Source of the DNA: Desulfonatronospira sp964577315
GTDB lineage: Bacteria > Desulfobacterota > Desulfovibrionia > Desulfovibrionales > Desulfonatronovibrionaceae
DNA: 21,558 nucleotides
Reading direction: 5' to 3'
NCBI GenBank assembly: GCA_964577315.1
Contig: CAZNYT010000041.1
Location: 1-21,558 of the forward strand
In this document: positions 1 to 7,861 of the stretch, in pieces
How positions within the stretch are numbered: the first letter of the stretch is position 1
How the letters are laid out: each line of letters begins with the position of its first letter
Made by a program: the position numbers and the translations under genes
Notes under the pieces: model-generated
Told to the model about the DNA's origin: nothing
Seen by the model: only the letters and a program-made list of their open reading frames with translations
The model's database searches: none

Positions 1-427
1 CCTCCAACAACTCCACCCTTTTTTGATGCCTGCCCCCTTCAAATTCAGCTTGCAAAAAAACCTCCAGTATGCTTTTAGCCAGATCCGAACCGATGATCCT
101 CTCTCCCATGCACAGGATATTGGCATTGTTATGCATCCTGGACATCCTGGCCATGTGCTCATTGGCGCACAAAGCGGCTCTGATGCCCTGGAAGCGATTG
201 GCAGCCATGGACATGCCAATCCCGGAACCACATATCAGGATCCCCAGGCAGTTCAGCTCCAGAACCTTTTGGCAGGCTTTTTTGGCATACACAGGGTAGT
301 CGCAACTGGTCCCATCCTGCGTGCCTACATCCACTTTTTCCCACCCATCGCCCAGATGTTCCATCAAGGCGGATTTAAGCACAAATCCGGCATGATCGGA
401 AGCGAATACCAGAGTTCTGCCCTGCAT
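1..427 (-). CDS. rpiB: Ribose-5-phosphate isomerase B, 3' end cut by window edge
   Basis: RpiB interconverts ribose 5-phosphate and ribulose 5-phosphate in the cytoplasmic non-oxidative pentose phosphate pathway. The minus-strand frame is open from the ATG at 427 to base 1, giving 142 codons of a family usually near 145-150 residues, so only a few C-terminal residues are missing. Visible family signatures are SDHAG (residues 10-14), the ICGSGIGMSMAANR loop (65-78) with Cys66 in the catalytic-base position, RAALC, and a SRMHNNANILCMGERI stretch. The start is set by GGGGGAAGAG a few bases upstream. It lies 2 bp after the stop of the coiled-coil gene at 430, so the two are probably one transcript. 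Identity is sure; RpiB is distinguished from LacA/LacB-type isomerases only by overall motif fit. Confidence 0.93.
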   Translation of the reverse strand, partial: MQGRTLVFASDHAGFVLKSALMEHLGDGWEKVDVGTQDGTSCDYPVYAKKACQKVLELNCLGILICGSGIGMSMAANRFQGIRAALCANEHMARMSRMHNNANILCMGERIIGSDLAKSILEVFLQAEFEGGRHQKRVELLE

Positions 428-429
428 AA

Positions 430-804
430 CTACTCTTCCCCCAGATACCTGGCCCGACGCTGCTCCAAAAAAGCATTGCGCCTAACCTGGAGCTCTTTTT
501 GCAAATGGGCTATTTCCTCTTGCAAAAAGGCGACCTGCCCCAAAACCAAATCCACGTTTGGATCCTTCAAATCCAAATACCTACTGCCGGGATCGGATTT
601 ATGGGCCATGCAAACCTTATCCGCTAGCTTTAGCTTTTCCTGCTGCAGCCTTTTCTCCAACTGCTTTATCTCCCATCTCTTGGACATCCGGATAAGATTC
701 CACTTGATTTCGCTAAAAATCAACCTCCATCCAACCAGAAAAAGCTGCCAGGGATTCAACTCGTGGTTGCGCATGCACCGCTGGATTTGCGCTTGAGAAG
801 GCAT
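430..804 (-). CDS. Hypothetical coiled-coil protein upstream of rpiB
   Basis: I do not recognise this family. The 124-residue product starts MPSQAQIQRC, has a hydrophobic WQLFLVGWRLIF segment near residues 20-31 that is probably amphipathic rather than a full membrane span, then a long charged helix with heptad-like spacing (about residues 40-65) and a second one (about 85-120) rich in Gln, Glu, Arg and Leu. An ATG at 810 is also in frame, but GGAGG sits immediately next to it and is 7 bases from the ATG at 804, so 804 is preferred. Its stop is 2 bp from the rpiB start, implying co-transcription. No catalytic motif is visible. A structural or scaffolding role would be speculation. Confidence 0.72.
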   Translation of the reverse strand: MPSQAQIQRCMRNHELNPWQLFLVGWRLIFSEIKWNLIRMSKRWEIKQLEKRLQQEKLKLADKVCMAHKSDPGSRYLDLKDPNVDLVLGQVAFLQEEIAHLQKELQVRRNAFLEQRRARYLGEE

Positions 805-850
805 AAGCATTCCTCCACTGGGTTCTGTGTTTCTCTAAAAAGCCAATATG

Positions 851-893
851 GCAACTATTCACCAGATATTTTATAGATGGAGTGAATAATTGC
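851..893 (-). terminator. Hairpin just after the lolB-like stop codon
   Basis: On the minus strand GCAATTATTCAC (893-882) pairs with GTGAATAGTTGC (862-851) over 12 pairs including one G-U, with a 19-base loop. It begins 3 bases after the lolB-like stop codon and would close the rpoH-to-lolB transcript. A T-tract (TTTTT) follows only about 10 bases later, so it may be a transcript-stabilising or weak terminator hairpin. The arm sequence recurs at other intergenic sites in the window. Confidence 0.45.
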
Positions 894-895
894 AA

Positions 896-1648
896 CTAAT
901 ATAACAAAACGGTTCTGGAATCCTCTGGTAATTCCAAGGCGAGCTGCCCTTCATCCCAGTCCCGGTCCAGATCCAGGGACTTAATCCTGATAACTGCCTG
1001 CTTATCGCGGGATAGCTGCATTTCCAGCTTGGAAAAATAAAAATGCTCACCATCCATTTCCGGATCCTGGAATTTTACTTCCCACTCTTCTCCCACCACC
1101 TTCTGCAGCTTGCCCTCCTGATTCAGGACTGCCTTCTGAACTCGATGGTTTTCAAAATGGTATTCCCATTTGTGATCCCGGGATTCAACATGGTGGTACT
1201 CCTTGGGAAGCAAGTCCTGAAATGAGCCCAGCAAAACCATGGATGTCTCCTGCAAATTCAAGGGGGTGGGATATCCTAGCATGGTCGCCCCTTGACTGCC
1301 GTCGTGGTGTACATATTGGGTATTTTCCCTGGGAAAGTAGGCTTGCCATTGCAAACCGTCCTCCAGCCACATGGCAAAAGTCTGGCCGAAACCAGCGGAG
1401 AGATCCATGCGCACCGGGTAGTCCGTGTTTCCCCACAAGGATGCCTGGAAACGTCTACTCTCTTCTTGAGTGTAAAAATTTACACTCACCTGCATCATGA
1501 AGGATTCTTCCTGGTCATAGTTGGTGCTTTGCGCCCAGAAATCCTCCCACACCACCTCAGGGGGACGCTCCAAGGGTGCCTCCTTCGGGGCGCAGGCGGC
1601 GACCAAAAGGAATGAAGCCATTACTATGCACAACCATCTTGCAATCAT
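896..1648 (-). CDS. LolB-like outer-membrane lipoprotein
   Basis: The 250-residue product has a lipoprotein signal peptide: MIAR, a hydrophobic core and a lipobox LVAAC with Cys19 as the lipidated residue. Residue +2 is Ala, not Asp, which predicts transfer to the outer membrane by Lol sorting in Proteobacteria. The rest is a beta-rich, Trp/Tyr-rich domain (for example FRMDL-like and WEVKFQD strands) resembling LolB-type folds that bind lipoproteins. This assignment is by general pattern and gene context and is weaker than the lipoprotein call. Its ATG at 1648 overlaps the TGA of the TPR gene (ATGA), so translation is probably coupled. It is the last gene of the rpoH run and is followed by a hairpin. 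Confidence 0.75.
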   Translation of the reverse strand: MIARWLCIVMASFLLVAACAPKEAPLERPPEVVWEDFWAQSTNYDQEESFMMQVSVNFYTQEESRRFQASLWGNTDYPVRMDLSAGFGQTFAMWLEDGLQWQAYFPRENTQYVHHDGSQGATMLGYPTPLNLQETSMVLLGSFQDLLPKEYHHVESRDHKWEYHFENHRVQKAVLNQEGKLQKVVGEEWEVKFQDPEMDGEHFYFSKLEMQLSRDKQAVIRIKSLDLDRDWDEGQLALELPEDSRTVLLY

Positions 1649-3390
1649 TGATAAATCCTGGCCGAACCTTGATCTTTCTTAAGCCGCAGCTTATCCATCT
1701 GTTCCCTGATGCGCTCGGGATCGTCAGGATCGTGCTCCAAGGCCAGTTCGTATCCCTGAAGGGCTTTTTCAACTTTGCTTACAGCCTTGGCAATATCCCC
1801 GTAGTGCTCCCAAATCACTGGATCGTCATCCACATAATCCACTGCCCTCTGAATCTCTTCCCATGCACGACTATAATCGCCCTGCCGGTAATAAATCCAA
1901 GCCAAAGAATCTATATAATACCCATTGCCCGGATCCATCTCTATGGCTTTTTCCACAAGAATCAAGGCCCTTTCCAGGTCCTGATCCTGTTCAGCCAAGG
2001 TATACCCTACGTAATTCAGGGCCTCATGATGCTCTTGATCTATAGAGATAACCTCTTCCATGACTTGCAAAGATTTTTCCTGTTCCTCCTTTTTGTCCCA
2101 AATGACTCCTTTCCGGAACAGTAAATCCGTATCTTGGGGCCATCTTTGCAGGGCCTTCTCCAAAATGCTCATGGCTTGGTCGTATTTTTCCTGGAATTCC
2201 AGAATAACCGCCTCGAACAAATAGGGCCTGCTAACATCCGGATAGTTCTCTTGGAGCCCCTGCGAAATCTTTAGGGCCTGTTCATATTGTTCCAATTCAA
2301 AGTGCATCTGAACCTGAAAGGATCGAGCCTGTAGGTGGTTGGGATCCTCTTTAGATACTTCCTGCAGATACTCCAGGGCCTGGTCCGGATCGTTTTCACC
2401 CTCATAAGATATAAGGGCCCGGTAAAAATAGATACTCCCGGGATATTCCTCCGCCGCAGCCACATTCTGGATAAGGCTCCGGGCGTGATCATAGAAACCG
2501 CTATCTATAAATTCATGTATCACATCCAGTTGAAACCTGGTATCCAAGGACACCTCGCTCACTATATCCAAGGCCTGATCCGGATCATTCAGCAAAAGAT
2601 TCAGCTCCACAATGCGCATTACCAAATCCGGGCTGGTTTCCCCCAGGTTGAGAATTTGCCTGTAAGTACGTTCCGCCTGGAGATAGTTTCTTTGTTGTTC
2701 ATGAATATAGGCCTTTTCCAACCAGGCCCGCAAGAAATCCGGTTGTTGCTCCACAGCGGATCGCAGATGCCTAATCGCCTGAGAGCTGTTCCCTAACTCA
2801 TTTTGAGCGCGTCCCAACAAGTAATTGATCTCTGGAGTTCTTTGCGTCTCTGGCACCTGCTGCAAAAGATCCACAGCCTGGGCAAACTCCTGCATATCAA
2901 TATAAAAGTAGGCTATATTCTGATAGGTTTCCCAATCCTCAGGAACCAGTTCCAGGTAATTCTCTAAAGTCTGCAGTGCTTGGGATTGCTTGTCCTGTCC
3001 CAGGTAAAATTCGGCTAATAAATGATATAGCTCCGGATTTTGCGGGAAACGCTCAAGGGCCTTTTGCAAGGTTGATACCGCTTCCCCCCTTTGGCCCTTA
3101 CTCCAATAGGCACGAGCCAATTCCTGATACAGATAAGGATCCGGACCGATTACCAAAGCCTTTTCCAAGGATAAAACGGCTTGCTCGTAATCGCCATAGG
3201 CCTTGTAGTCCAAGGCCTGCAAATAATGGAAGGTTTTCTGGGCCTGCGGGGATAACTCGGGCTCCTCTTCCAGGGAGGATTTATAGGAGGGGTCTGAAGA
3301 GCTGGATACATCCTGATCCGTCTTGGGGGCGCAAGCAGTGAGTGCCAGAGCCATTGCCAGGAGCAACCATTTTTGGGGCAACATACTCAT
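1645..3390 (-). CDS. TPR-repeat lipoprotein
   Basis: This is a secreted, membrane-anchored repeat protein of about 581 residues. The signal peptide MSMLPQKWLLLAMALALTAC ends in lipobox LTAC with Cys20, and Ala at +2 favours the outer membrane. From about residue 50 to 555 I count roughly fifteen 33-35-residue TPR-like units, several canonical (for example YGDYEQAVLSLEKAL and RQGDYSRAWEEIQRAV). The frame is open further upstream to 3573, but that part lies inside the HD gene and lacks a signal peptide. The ATG at 3390 overlaps the HD gene TGA as ATGA, and a second ATG at 3384 has AGAAG 7 bases upstream, so the true start is one of these two. TPR arrays mediate protein-protein contacts; the partner is unknown. 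The following LolB-like gene overlaps its stop. Confidence 0.88.
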   Translation of the reverse strand: MSMLPQKWLLLAMALALTACAPKTDQDVSSSSDPSYKSSLEEEPELSPQAQKTFHYLQALDYKAYGDYEQAVLSLEKALVIGPDPYLYQELARAYWSKGQRGEAVSTLQKALERFPQNPELYHLLAEFYLGQDKQSQALQTLENYLELVPEDWETYQNIAYFYIDMQEFAQAVDLLQQVPETQRTPEINYLLGRAQNELGNSSQAIRHLRSAVEQQPDFLRAWLEKAYIHEQQRNYLQAERTYRQILNLGETSPDLVMRIVELNLLLNDPDQALDIVSEVSLDTRFQLDVIHEFIDSGFYDHARSLIQNVAAAEEYPGSIYFYRALISYEGENDPDQALEYLQEVSKEDPNHLQARSFQVQMHFELEQYEQALKISQGLQENYPDVSRPYLFEAVILEFQEKYDQAMSILEKALQRWPQDTDLLFRKGVIWDKKEEQEKSLQVMEEVISIDQEHHEALNYVGYTLAEQDQDLERALILVEKAIEMDPGNGYYIDSLAWIYYRQGDYSRAWEEIQRAVDYVDDDPVIWEHYGDIAKAVSKVEKALQGYELALEHDPDDPERIREQMDKLRLKKDQGSARIYQ

Positions 3391-4148
3391 TCTTCTACGC
3401 CTTTTCTGCTTTTCTCCTTTAATATCCGATACACCTGCTTGCCAAGCTCCAATCCGCACTGGATGAACTCCGGGCCGTACAGCTGACCGGTGGGGGTCCT
3501 GAAAGTATCCTGGATACTGGTGATGTAAGTAAGACCCTTGGGGAACCTCTCTATGATCTCCTCCAGGGACCACTGCTCAAAAGTACATATCTCCCACAAG
3601 GTGGTTATAAAATTGTCCGGTCCCCAACGAAACTTGTCCGCATCGTACAGGACACCGCTTAACAGTTCCTGTCTGTTATTGTCTGCTGGCAAGACCTCCT
3701 TAAAGGCCTCGTGGTTCTGCACTGCAAAAGCCAGATCCTCGCGTTCCTGCCGGGATAAAGGATAGTTGTTCAAAACTATCAGAGCAGCTTCCGCCCCCTT
3801 GCGGGCATGATCTTCTTCCCACCGACTGATATCGTGCAGCAATCCGCTCATTTGCGCCAAGAGACACAGTCTTTTAATCTCCTGAAATTCTTGTGCCAAG
3901 ATCCTGGCCTCAATCAGGGTCAAAGCACCGGCATCGATGCTCACCTTTTTGCTGTGCTCCACCCCGTGCCCGAATCCATCGTTTAAAAAAGGCAGCACAT
4001 CTTCCCGCAAACGGTATATCAAAGGATGGCTAAAGAAGATCTCCCTGGATATACCGTATTCCTTGGCGAAATGGGCATAAAACTCCAGGGAATAATTGTT
4101 TGCCAAAAACCTGGCCTGCTCTCGGACAGCTTCCAGAGCTTTATCCAT
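3387..4148 (-). CDS. HD-domain phosphohydrolase-like protein
   Basis: The 253-residue protein carries a complete HD metal-binding set: His65 (GHGVEHS), His105-Asp106 (LLHDIS), His146 (QNHE) and Asp169 or Asp171 (YDADKF). HD proteins of this layout are metal-dependent phosphohydrolases acting on nucleotides or related phosphoesters; the substrate cannot be read from sequence. No membrane segment or signal peptide is visible, so it is cytoplasmic. The start ATG at 4148 overlaps the end of rpoH by 8 bases (ATGGATAA), and its TGA overlaps the start of the TPR gene, so it is translationally tied on both sides. The tight link to the heat-shock sigma gene hints at a stress-related role, but that is inference. 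Confidence 0.85.
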   Translation of the reverse strand: MDKALEAVREQARFLANNYSLEFYAHFAKEYGISREIFFSHPLIYRLREDVLPFLNDGFGHGVEHSKKVSIDAGALTLIEARILAQEFQEIKRLCLLAQMSGLLHDISRWEEDHARKGAEAALIVLNNYPLSRQEREDLAFAVQNHEAFKEVLPADNNRQELLSGVLYDADKFRWGPDNFITTLWEICTFEQWSLEEIIERFPKGLTYITSIQDTFRTPTGQLYGPEFIQCGLELGKQVYRILKEKSRKGVEE

Positions 4149-5124
4149 CCTCTATCCACTCCCTGGAAAAATCGCTTACATTCTCCTGGATATGGGCTTT
4201 GATCTTGCTTAACAATCTGGATTCAATCTGGCGCACCCTTTCCCGGGTAATGCCATATTTCTCACCAATCTCCCTCAAGGTAATGGGATCTTCAGCGAGT
4301 AGCCTTTTTTCAATTATCTCCCTTTCCTTCTCGCTAAGCTTGGGCATAAGCTCCTGTATATTTTCTTGGAGAATCTGGGCGGTTTCATCCTTTTCGGTTA
4401 TTTCCTCCGCCCCTGCACCCAGGGCGGGAATTACGTTCATGGGAGTAACATCGGATTCCTCGTTATATGGCTTGTCCAGGGAAAGATCGTGCTGTCCCAG
4501 CCGTTGCCCCATTTCCACAACATCGGATTCCGAAACATCCAGATTCTGGGATATGGCGCCAGCATCCGCGGTTATGCCCATGGATTCCAGGCGCTGCTTT
4601 TCCTTGCTCAAGTTATAGAACAATTTACGCTGAGCTTGGGTAGTGCCCACTTTCACCATGCGCCAATTGTCCATTATGAACTTGAGGATATATGCCCGAA
4701 TCCAAAAAGAAGCGTAATAGGAAAACTTAATTCCCTTTTCAGGATCAAACTTTTTCAATGCCTTCATGAGGCCGACATTACCCTCTTGGATGAGATCCAG
4801 CACATTTTGCATCCACTTGCGTTGGAATTCCATAGCGATTTTTACCACTAAACGCAAGTTGGACGCGATCAGGGTCAAAGCTGCTTCCTGATCCCCATGG
4901 TCCCGGAACTTCCTGGCCAAATCGAACTCCTCTTCCGCGGACATGGTGGGAAACTCGCTCACCTTGCGCAAATATATTCGCAAGGCATCCATGGGCACAG
5001 GTGTATTGTCCGGAAGAGGGCTGATTTCTTTTCCCAAAACATTCTCAAGTTTTTGGGACATTTGCTTTTCGCTCAGCTTCTCGTTATTGCCCTGCTCTGA
5101 TTCTATCTTTTGATCTTCGCTCAT
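4141..5124 (-). CDS. rpoH: RNA polymerase sigma-32 (heat-shock) factor
   Basis: This is a sigma-70-family factor of 327 residues, longer than the enterobacterial RpoH (284) mainly by an acidic N-terminal extension of about 40 residues. Region 2 is clear: LIASNLRLVVKIAMEF (85-100), VLDLIQEGNVGLMKALKKFD (108-127) and the promoter-melting stretch ending WIRAYILKFIMDNW. The QRKLFYNL sequence (165-172) is the RpoH box that separates sigma-32 from housekeeping RpoD. Region 4.2 shows the helix-turn-helix TLREIGEKYGITRERVRQIE (282-301). The start has AGAAG 7 bases upstream. RpoH directs core RNA polymerase to chaperone and protease promoters under protein-folding stress. It is the first gene of a four-gene overlapping run and diverges from metH. 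Confidence 0.93.
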   Translation of the reverse strand: MSEDQKIESEQGNNEKLSEKQMSQKLENVLGKEISPLPDNTPVPMDALRIYLRKVSEFPTMSAEEEFDLARKFRDHGDQEAALTLIASNLRLVVKIAMEFQRKWMQNVLDLIQEGNVGLMKALKKFDPEKGIKFSYYASFWIRAYILKFIMDNWRMVKVGTTQAQRKLFYNLSKEKQRLESMGITADAGAISQNLDVSESDVVEMGQRLGQHDLSLDKPYNEESDVTPMNVIPALGAGAEEITEKDETAQILQENIQELMPKLSEKEREIIEKRLLAEDPITLREIGEKYGITRERVRQIESRLLSKIKAHIQENVSDFSREWIEDG

Positions 5125-5430
5125 AACTGATCTTCTCTATAGAGTTTTCAAATTTTTCACTCTAAAAAAATAAAAATAAATCTTTTACCATCTTAAATCA
5201 ATATCTTTACCAGACTAATTTAACCTAAAAATACCGCTTAAAGCTCCCTGAACTCAGAAGACACTAAGACTATTATGACATTTATAACAAATAAAAATTT
5301 TTTTTAGCAACCCATGTATTCAACCTTTGCTTTTTTTAAAGGAAAACTCCCCCCAAGAATAACACCTGAGTTTCCATTACCAGGAAAACTCTTCTTTACC
5401 TCCGCGGCAAATAAAGATATACGTCTTTGC
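5125..5430. promoter_or_regulatory. Divergent promoter region between rpoH and metH
   Basis: These 306 bases are AT-rich and contain no convincing gene. An in-frame ATG at 5314 would extend metH by 39 residues, but that extension (KLPPRITPEFPLPGK and so on) is unlike the family and has no ribosome site. No SAM, cobalamin or SAH riboswitch consensus was recognised by eye. AAAGATATACGTCTTT (5412-5427), a weak 5-bp hairpin, sits directly before the metH start, where no Shine-Dalgarno is visible. Confidence 0.5.
5173..5201 (-). promoter_or_regulatory. Candidate sigma-70-type promoter for rpoH
   Basis: On the minus strand TTGATT (5201-5196) and TATTTT (5178-5173) are 17 bases apart, about 50 bases upstream of the rpoH start. 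The match is modest in a very AT-rich stretch, so chance agreement is possible. Confidence 0.35.
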
Positions 5431-7827
5431 ATGCGATTTTCTAAATTCTTATCCAACAATCAGATCGGGATCTTTGACGGAGGGATGGGAACCCTGCTCC
5501 AGTCCAAAGGATTAAAACCAGGAGAATCACCTGAAGAATTTGGTTTAAAGACCCCGGAAAAAATCCGTGAGATTCACTCGGCTTACCTGGAAGCAGGAGC
5601 CGATTTTTTAACCACCAATACCTTCGGCGGCAACCGGTTCAAGCTTCCAGAGGACGTGAACCCTGTGGAGTTCAACCGGGACATGGCCAGGCTAGCCCGG
5701 GAAGTTGCCGGTGACAAGGGCTTCGCTGCCGGCAGCATGGGCCCCACCGGAAAAATGCTTGCCCCCTTGGGAGAGCTTGAGTTTTCCGAACTTCTCGAGG
5801 TTTACCGGGAACAAGCCCGGGGGCTGGCCCAGGGGGGTGCGGATCTTATCCTGGCAGAAACCCATCTGGACCTGGCTGAAGCCAAGGCCGTGGCCATGGC
5901 TGCCAGAGCGGAAAGCGATCTGCCCGTGGCCATTTCCATGACTTTTGAGAAAGGAACTAGTCTTACCGGGACCTCGCCCGAGGTATTTCTTGATACCATG
6001 CAGAACCTGGGAGTGGATGTTGTCTCCATCAACTGCAGCTGCGGTCCTGAGGACTTTGTTCCCCTAGTCCGGTCCATGCAGCCCAGAATGCATACTCCCC
6101 TGCTCATCGAGCCCAATGCCGGAATACCTGTCCTGGAAAACGGGGAGACCGTTTTTAAAGTGGGACCGGAAGAATTCGCGGAAAAGCTCAAAGTGTTCCT
6201 GGACATGGGTATCAAATTTTTGGGCGGTTGCTGCGGAACTACCCCGGAGCATATCAAGGCCTTGAGAAAAATGGCTTCCCAGGCTAGCTACAAACCCAAC
6301 AAACCCTGGCAAAATCCCTGTATTGTCACCACCTCCCGGAGCCAAACCCTGCCCTTTGGATTTGAATTTCCACCGGTACTTATCGGGGAACAAATAAATC
6401 CCACTGGGAAGGAGGAGTTGACCAAGGAGTTCCAGGGGCTGGGATACTCCCGTGCGCTGGAGATTGCCGAGAGCCAGTTTTCCCAAGGAACCCGAATCCT
6501 GGACGTCAATGTAGGTGCTCCCATGGTAGAGGAAGAAAAAATGCTTCCTGCCCTTTGCCAGGAGCTGGTATCTAGGTTCGATCAGCCCCTGTGTATCGAT
6601 TCCAGCAACATCCAGGCCATTTACAACTCTTTGCTGGCCTACCCCGGCAGCCCCCTGGTCAACTCCATAAGCGGGGAAAAGGACAAGATGGAGCGCTTGG
6701 GTCCCATATGTCGCGACTTTGGAGCCCCGTTCATTCTGTTGCCCTTAAGCGGCGGGAAGATGCCCCAAACCACCAAGGAGCGTTTAAACATAATCCAGGA
6801 TCTTCTGGACAGGGCGGAACGACTAGGTATCCCCCGGCGGCTGATATTGGTGGACGTTCTGGTCACAGCTGTGTCCTCAGACCCTAAAGCCGCCATGGAA
6901 TGCATGGAAACTATACGTTATTGCCGCCAAAACTGGGGAGTCGGGGCCATGGCGGGACTGTCCAATATTTCCTTCGGCCTCCCTGCCCGGGAGCTGATCA
7001 ACTCCCATTTTCTGAGCATGGCCCTGGGACAGGGACTGAACGCCTTTATCGGAGACCCCCACTCCGTGCGCATCCGGGAAGCCATGGATGCGTCGAATGC
7101 TTTACTGGGTCACGACCACCAGGCCCAATTCTTTGCCCACAACTATGCCGGATGGACCCCCTCAGGTGAGCACAGCCGAGTATCCTCCCAGGAACAGGAA
7201 TTTGAGTCCTCGGTCCAGGAAGCAGTGGTCAAGGGCAAGAAAGAAGTTATTGTTTCCCTGCTGGAGCAGGAAGTCCAAGCCGGGACTAAGGCATTTGAGC
7301 TTGTGAACCAGGAAATGATTCCGGCTATCAACCTGGTGGGAGAGAAGTACGAGAAAAGGGAGCTCTTTCTGCCCCAACTCATTCTAAGCGCTGAAACCAT
7401 GAAGCAGGGGTTTGAGTATCTGCAGCCCCTTTTGCGGGAGGATCAGCAAAAACAAGGGCCTACTGTGATCATGGCCACAGTGGAAGGGGACATCCATGAC
7501 ATTGGCAAGAATATTGTCTGTTTAATGCTGAAAAACTACGGTTTTAATGTGGTGGATCTGGGGATTGATGTTCCTGCCCAGGAGGTTGTAAAGCAAGCCA
7601 GAGAACATGACGCTAGCCTAATAGGATTGTCTGCCCTGATGACCACTACCATGGTCAAGATGGAGGAATGTGTCGATCTCGTTAAGAAGGAGAATCTTCC
7701 CTGCCAGATCATGGTGGGCGGAGCTGTGCTTACCCAGGACTACGCGGACAAGATAGGTGCGCACGGCTTTGCCCGGGATGCGGTATCAGCCATAAAAATG
7801 GCTCAAAAGATGTGCCCGGATAACTAG
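5431..7827 (+). CDS. metH: Cobalamin-dependent methionine synthase, short form without activation domain
   Basis: MetH transfers a methyl group from 5-methyl-tetrahydrofolate to homocysteine through cobalamin. Domains in the 798-residue product: homocysteine-binding barrel (about 10-285) with zinc ligands Cys202, Cys267 and Cys268 (NCSCG, GGCCGTTP); pterin-binding barrel (about 315-575) with IGEQINPTGK (318-327) and LDVNVGAP (357-364); cobalamin cap (about 590-670); and B12 domain (about 675-798) with GDIHDIGKN, where His689 is the lower axial ligand. It stops there, so the C-terminal AdoMet reactivation domain of the 1227-residue E. coli enzyme is absent, as known for many anaerobes. The ATG at 5431 (MRFSKFLSNN) was chosen because IFDGGMGTLLQ must follow closely; no good Shine-Dalgarno precedes it. 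The acetyltransferase gene follows after 34 bp. Confidence 0.94.
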   Translation: MRFSKFLSNNQIGIFDGGMGTLLQSKGLKPGESPEEFGLKTPEKIREIHSAYLEAGADFLTTNTFGGNRFKLPEDVNPVEFNRDMARLAREVAGDKGFAAGSMGPTGKMLAPLGELEFSELLEVYREQARGLAQGGADLILAETHLDLAEAKAVAMAARAESDLPVAISMTFEKGTSLTGTSPEVFLDTMQNLGVDVVSINCSCGPEDFVPLVRSMQPRMHTPLLIEPNAGIPVLENGETVFKVGPEEFAEKLKVFLDMGIKFLGGCCGTTPEHIKALRKMASQASYKPNKPWQNPCIVTTSRSQTLPFGFEFPPVLIGEQINPTGKEELTKEFQGLGYSRALEIAESQFSQGTRILDVNVGAPMVEEEKMLPALCQELVSRFDQPLCIDSSNIQAIYNSLLAYPGSPLVNSISGEKDKMERLGPICRDFGAPFILLPLSGGKMPQTTKERLNIIQDLLDRAERLGIPRRLILVDVLVTAVSSDPKAAMECMETIRYCRQNWGVGAMAGLSNISFGLPARELINSHFLSMALGQGLNAFIGDPHSVRIREAMDASNALLGHDHQAQFFAHNYAGWTPSGEHSRVSSQEQEFESSVQEAVVKGKKEVIVSLLEQEVQAGTKAFELVNQEMIPAINLVGEKYEKRELFLPQLILSAETMKQGFEYLQPLLREDQQKQGPTVIMATVEGDIHDIGKNIVCLMLKNYGFNVVDLGIDVPAQEVVKQAREHDASLIGLSALMTTTMVKMEECVDLVKKENLPCQIMVGGAVLTQDYADKIGAHGFARDAVSAIKMAQKMCPDN

Positions 7828-7861
7828 CAAACAAGTATAAAAAACCGTTTTTTATTTCAAG

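Noticed and set aside
23..796. Long plus-strand open frame of 257 codons at the left edge
   Set aside because: It lies antisense to rpiB and the coiled-coil gene. The minus strand gives clear RpiB motifs and a good ribosome site, while the plus frame has no family resemblance.
3391..3573. Extra 61 codons at the N-terminus of the TPR protein
   Set aside because: This part overlaps the HD gene. A lipoprotein signal peptide begins at 3390 or 3384, which must be the true N-terminus.
5314..5430. Upstream extension of MetH or a leader peptide
   Set aside because: There is no ribosome site and no similarity to MetH N-termini, and no repeated Met codons that would suggest attenuation.
5125..5430. 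SAM or cobalamin riboswitch before metH
   Set aside because: I looked for the conserved core phrases of these riboswitches and found none. The region is simply AT-rich.
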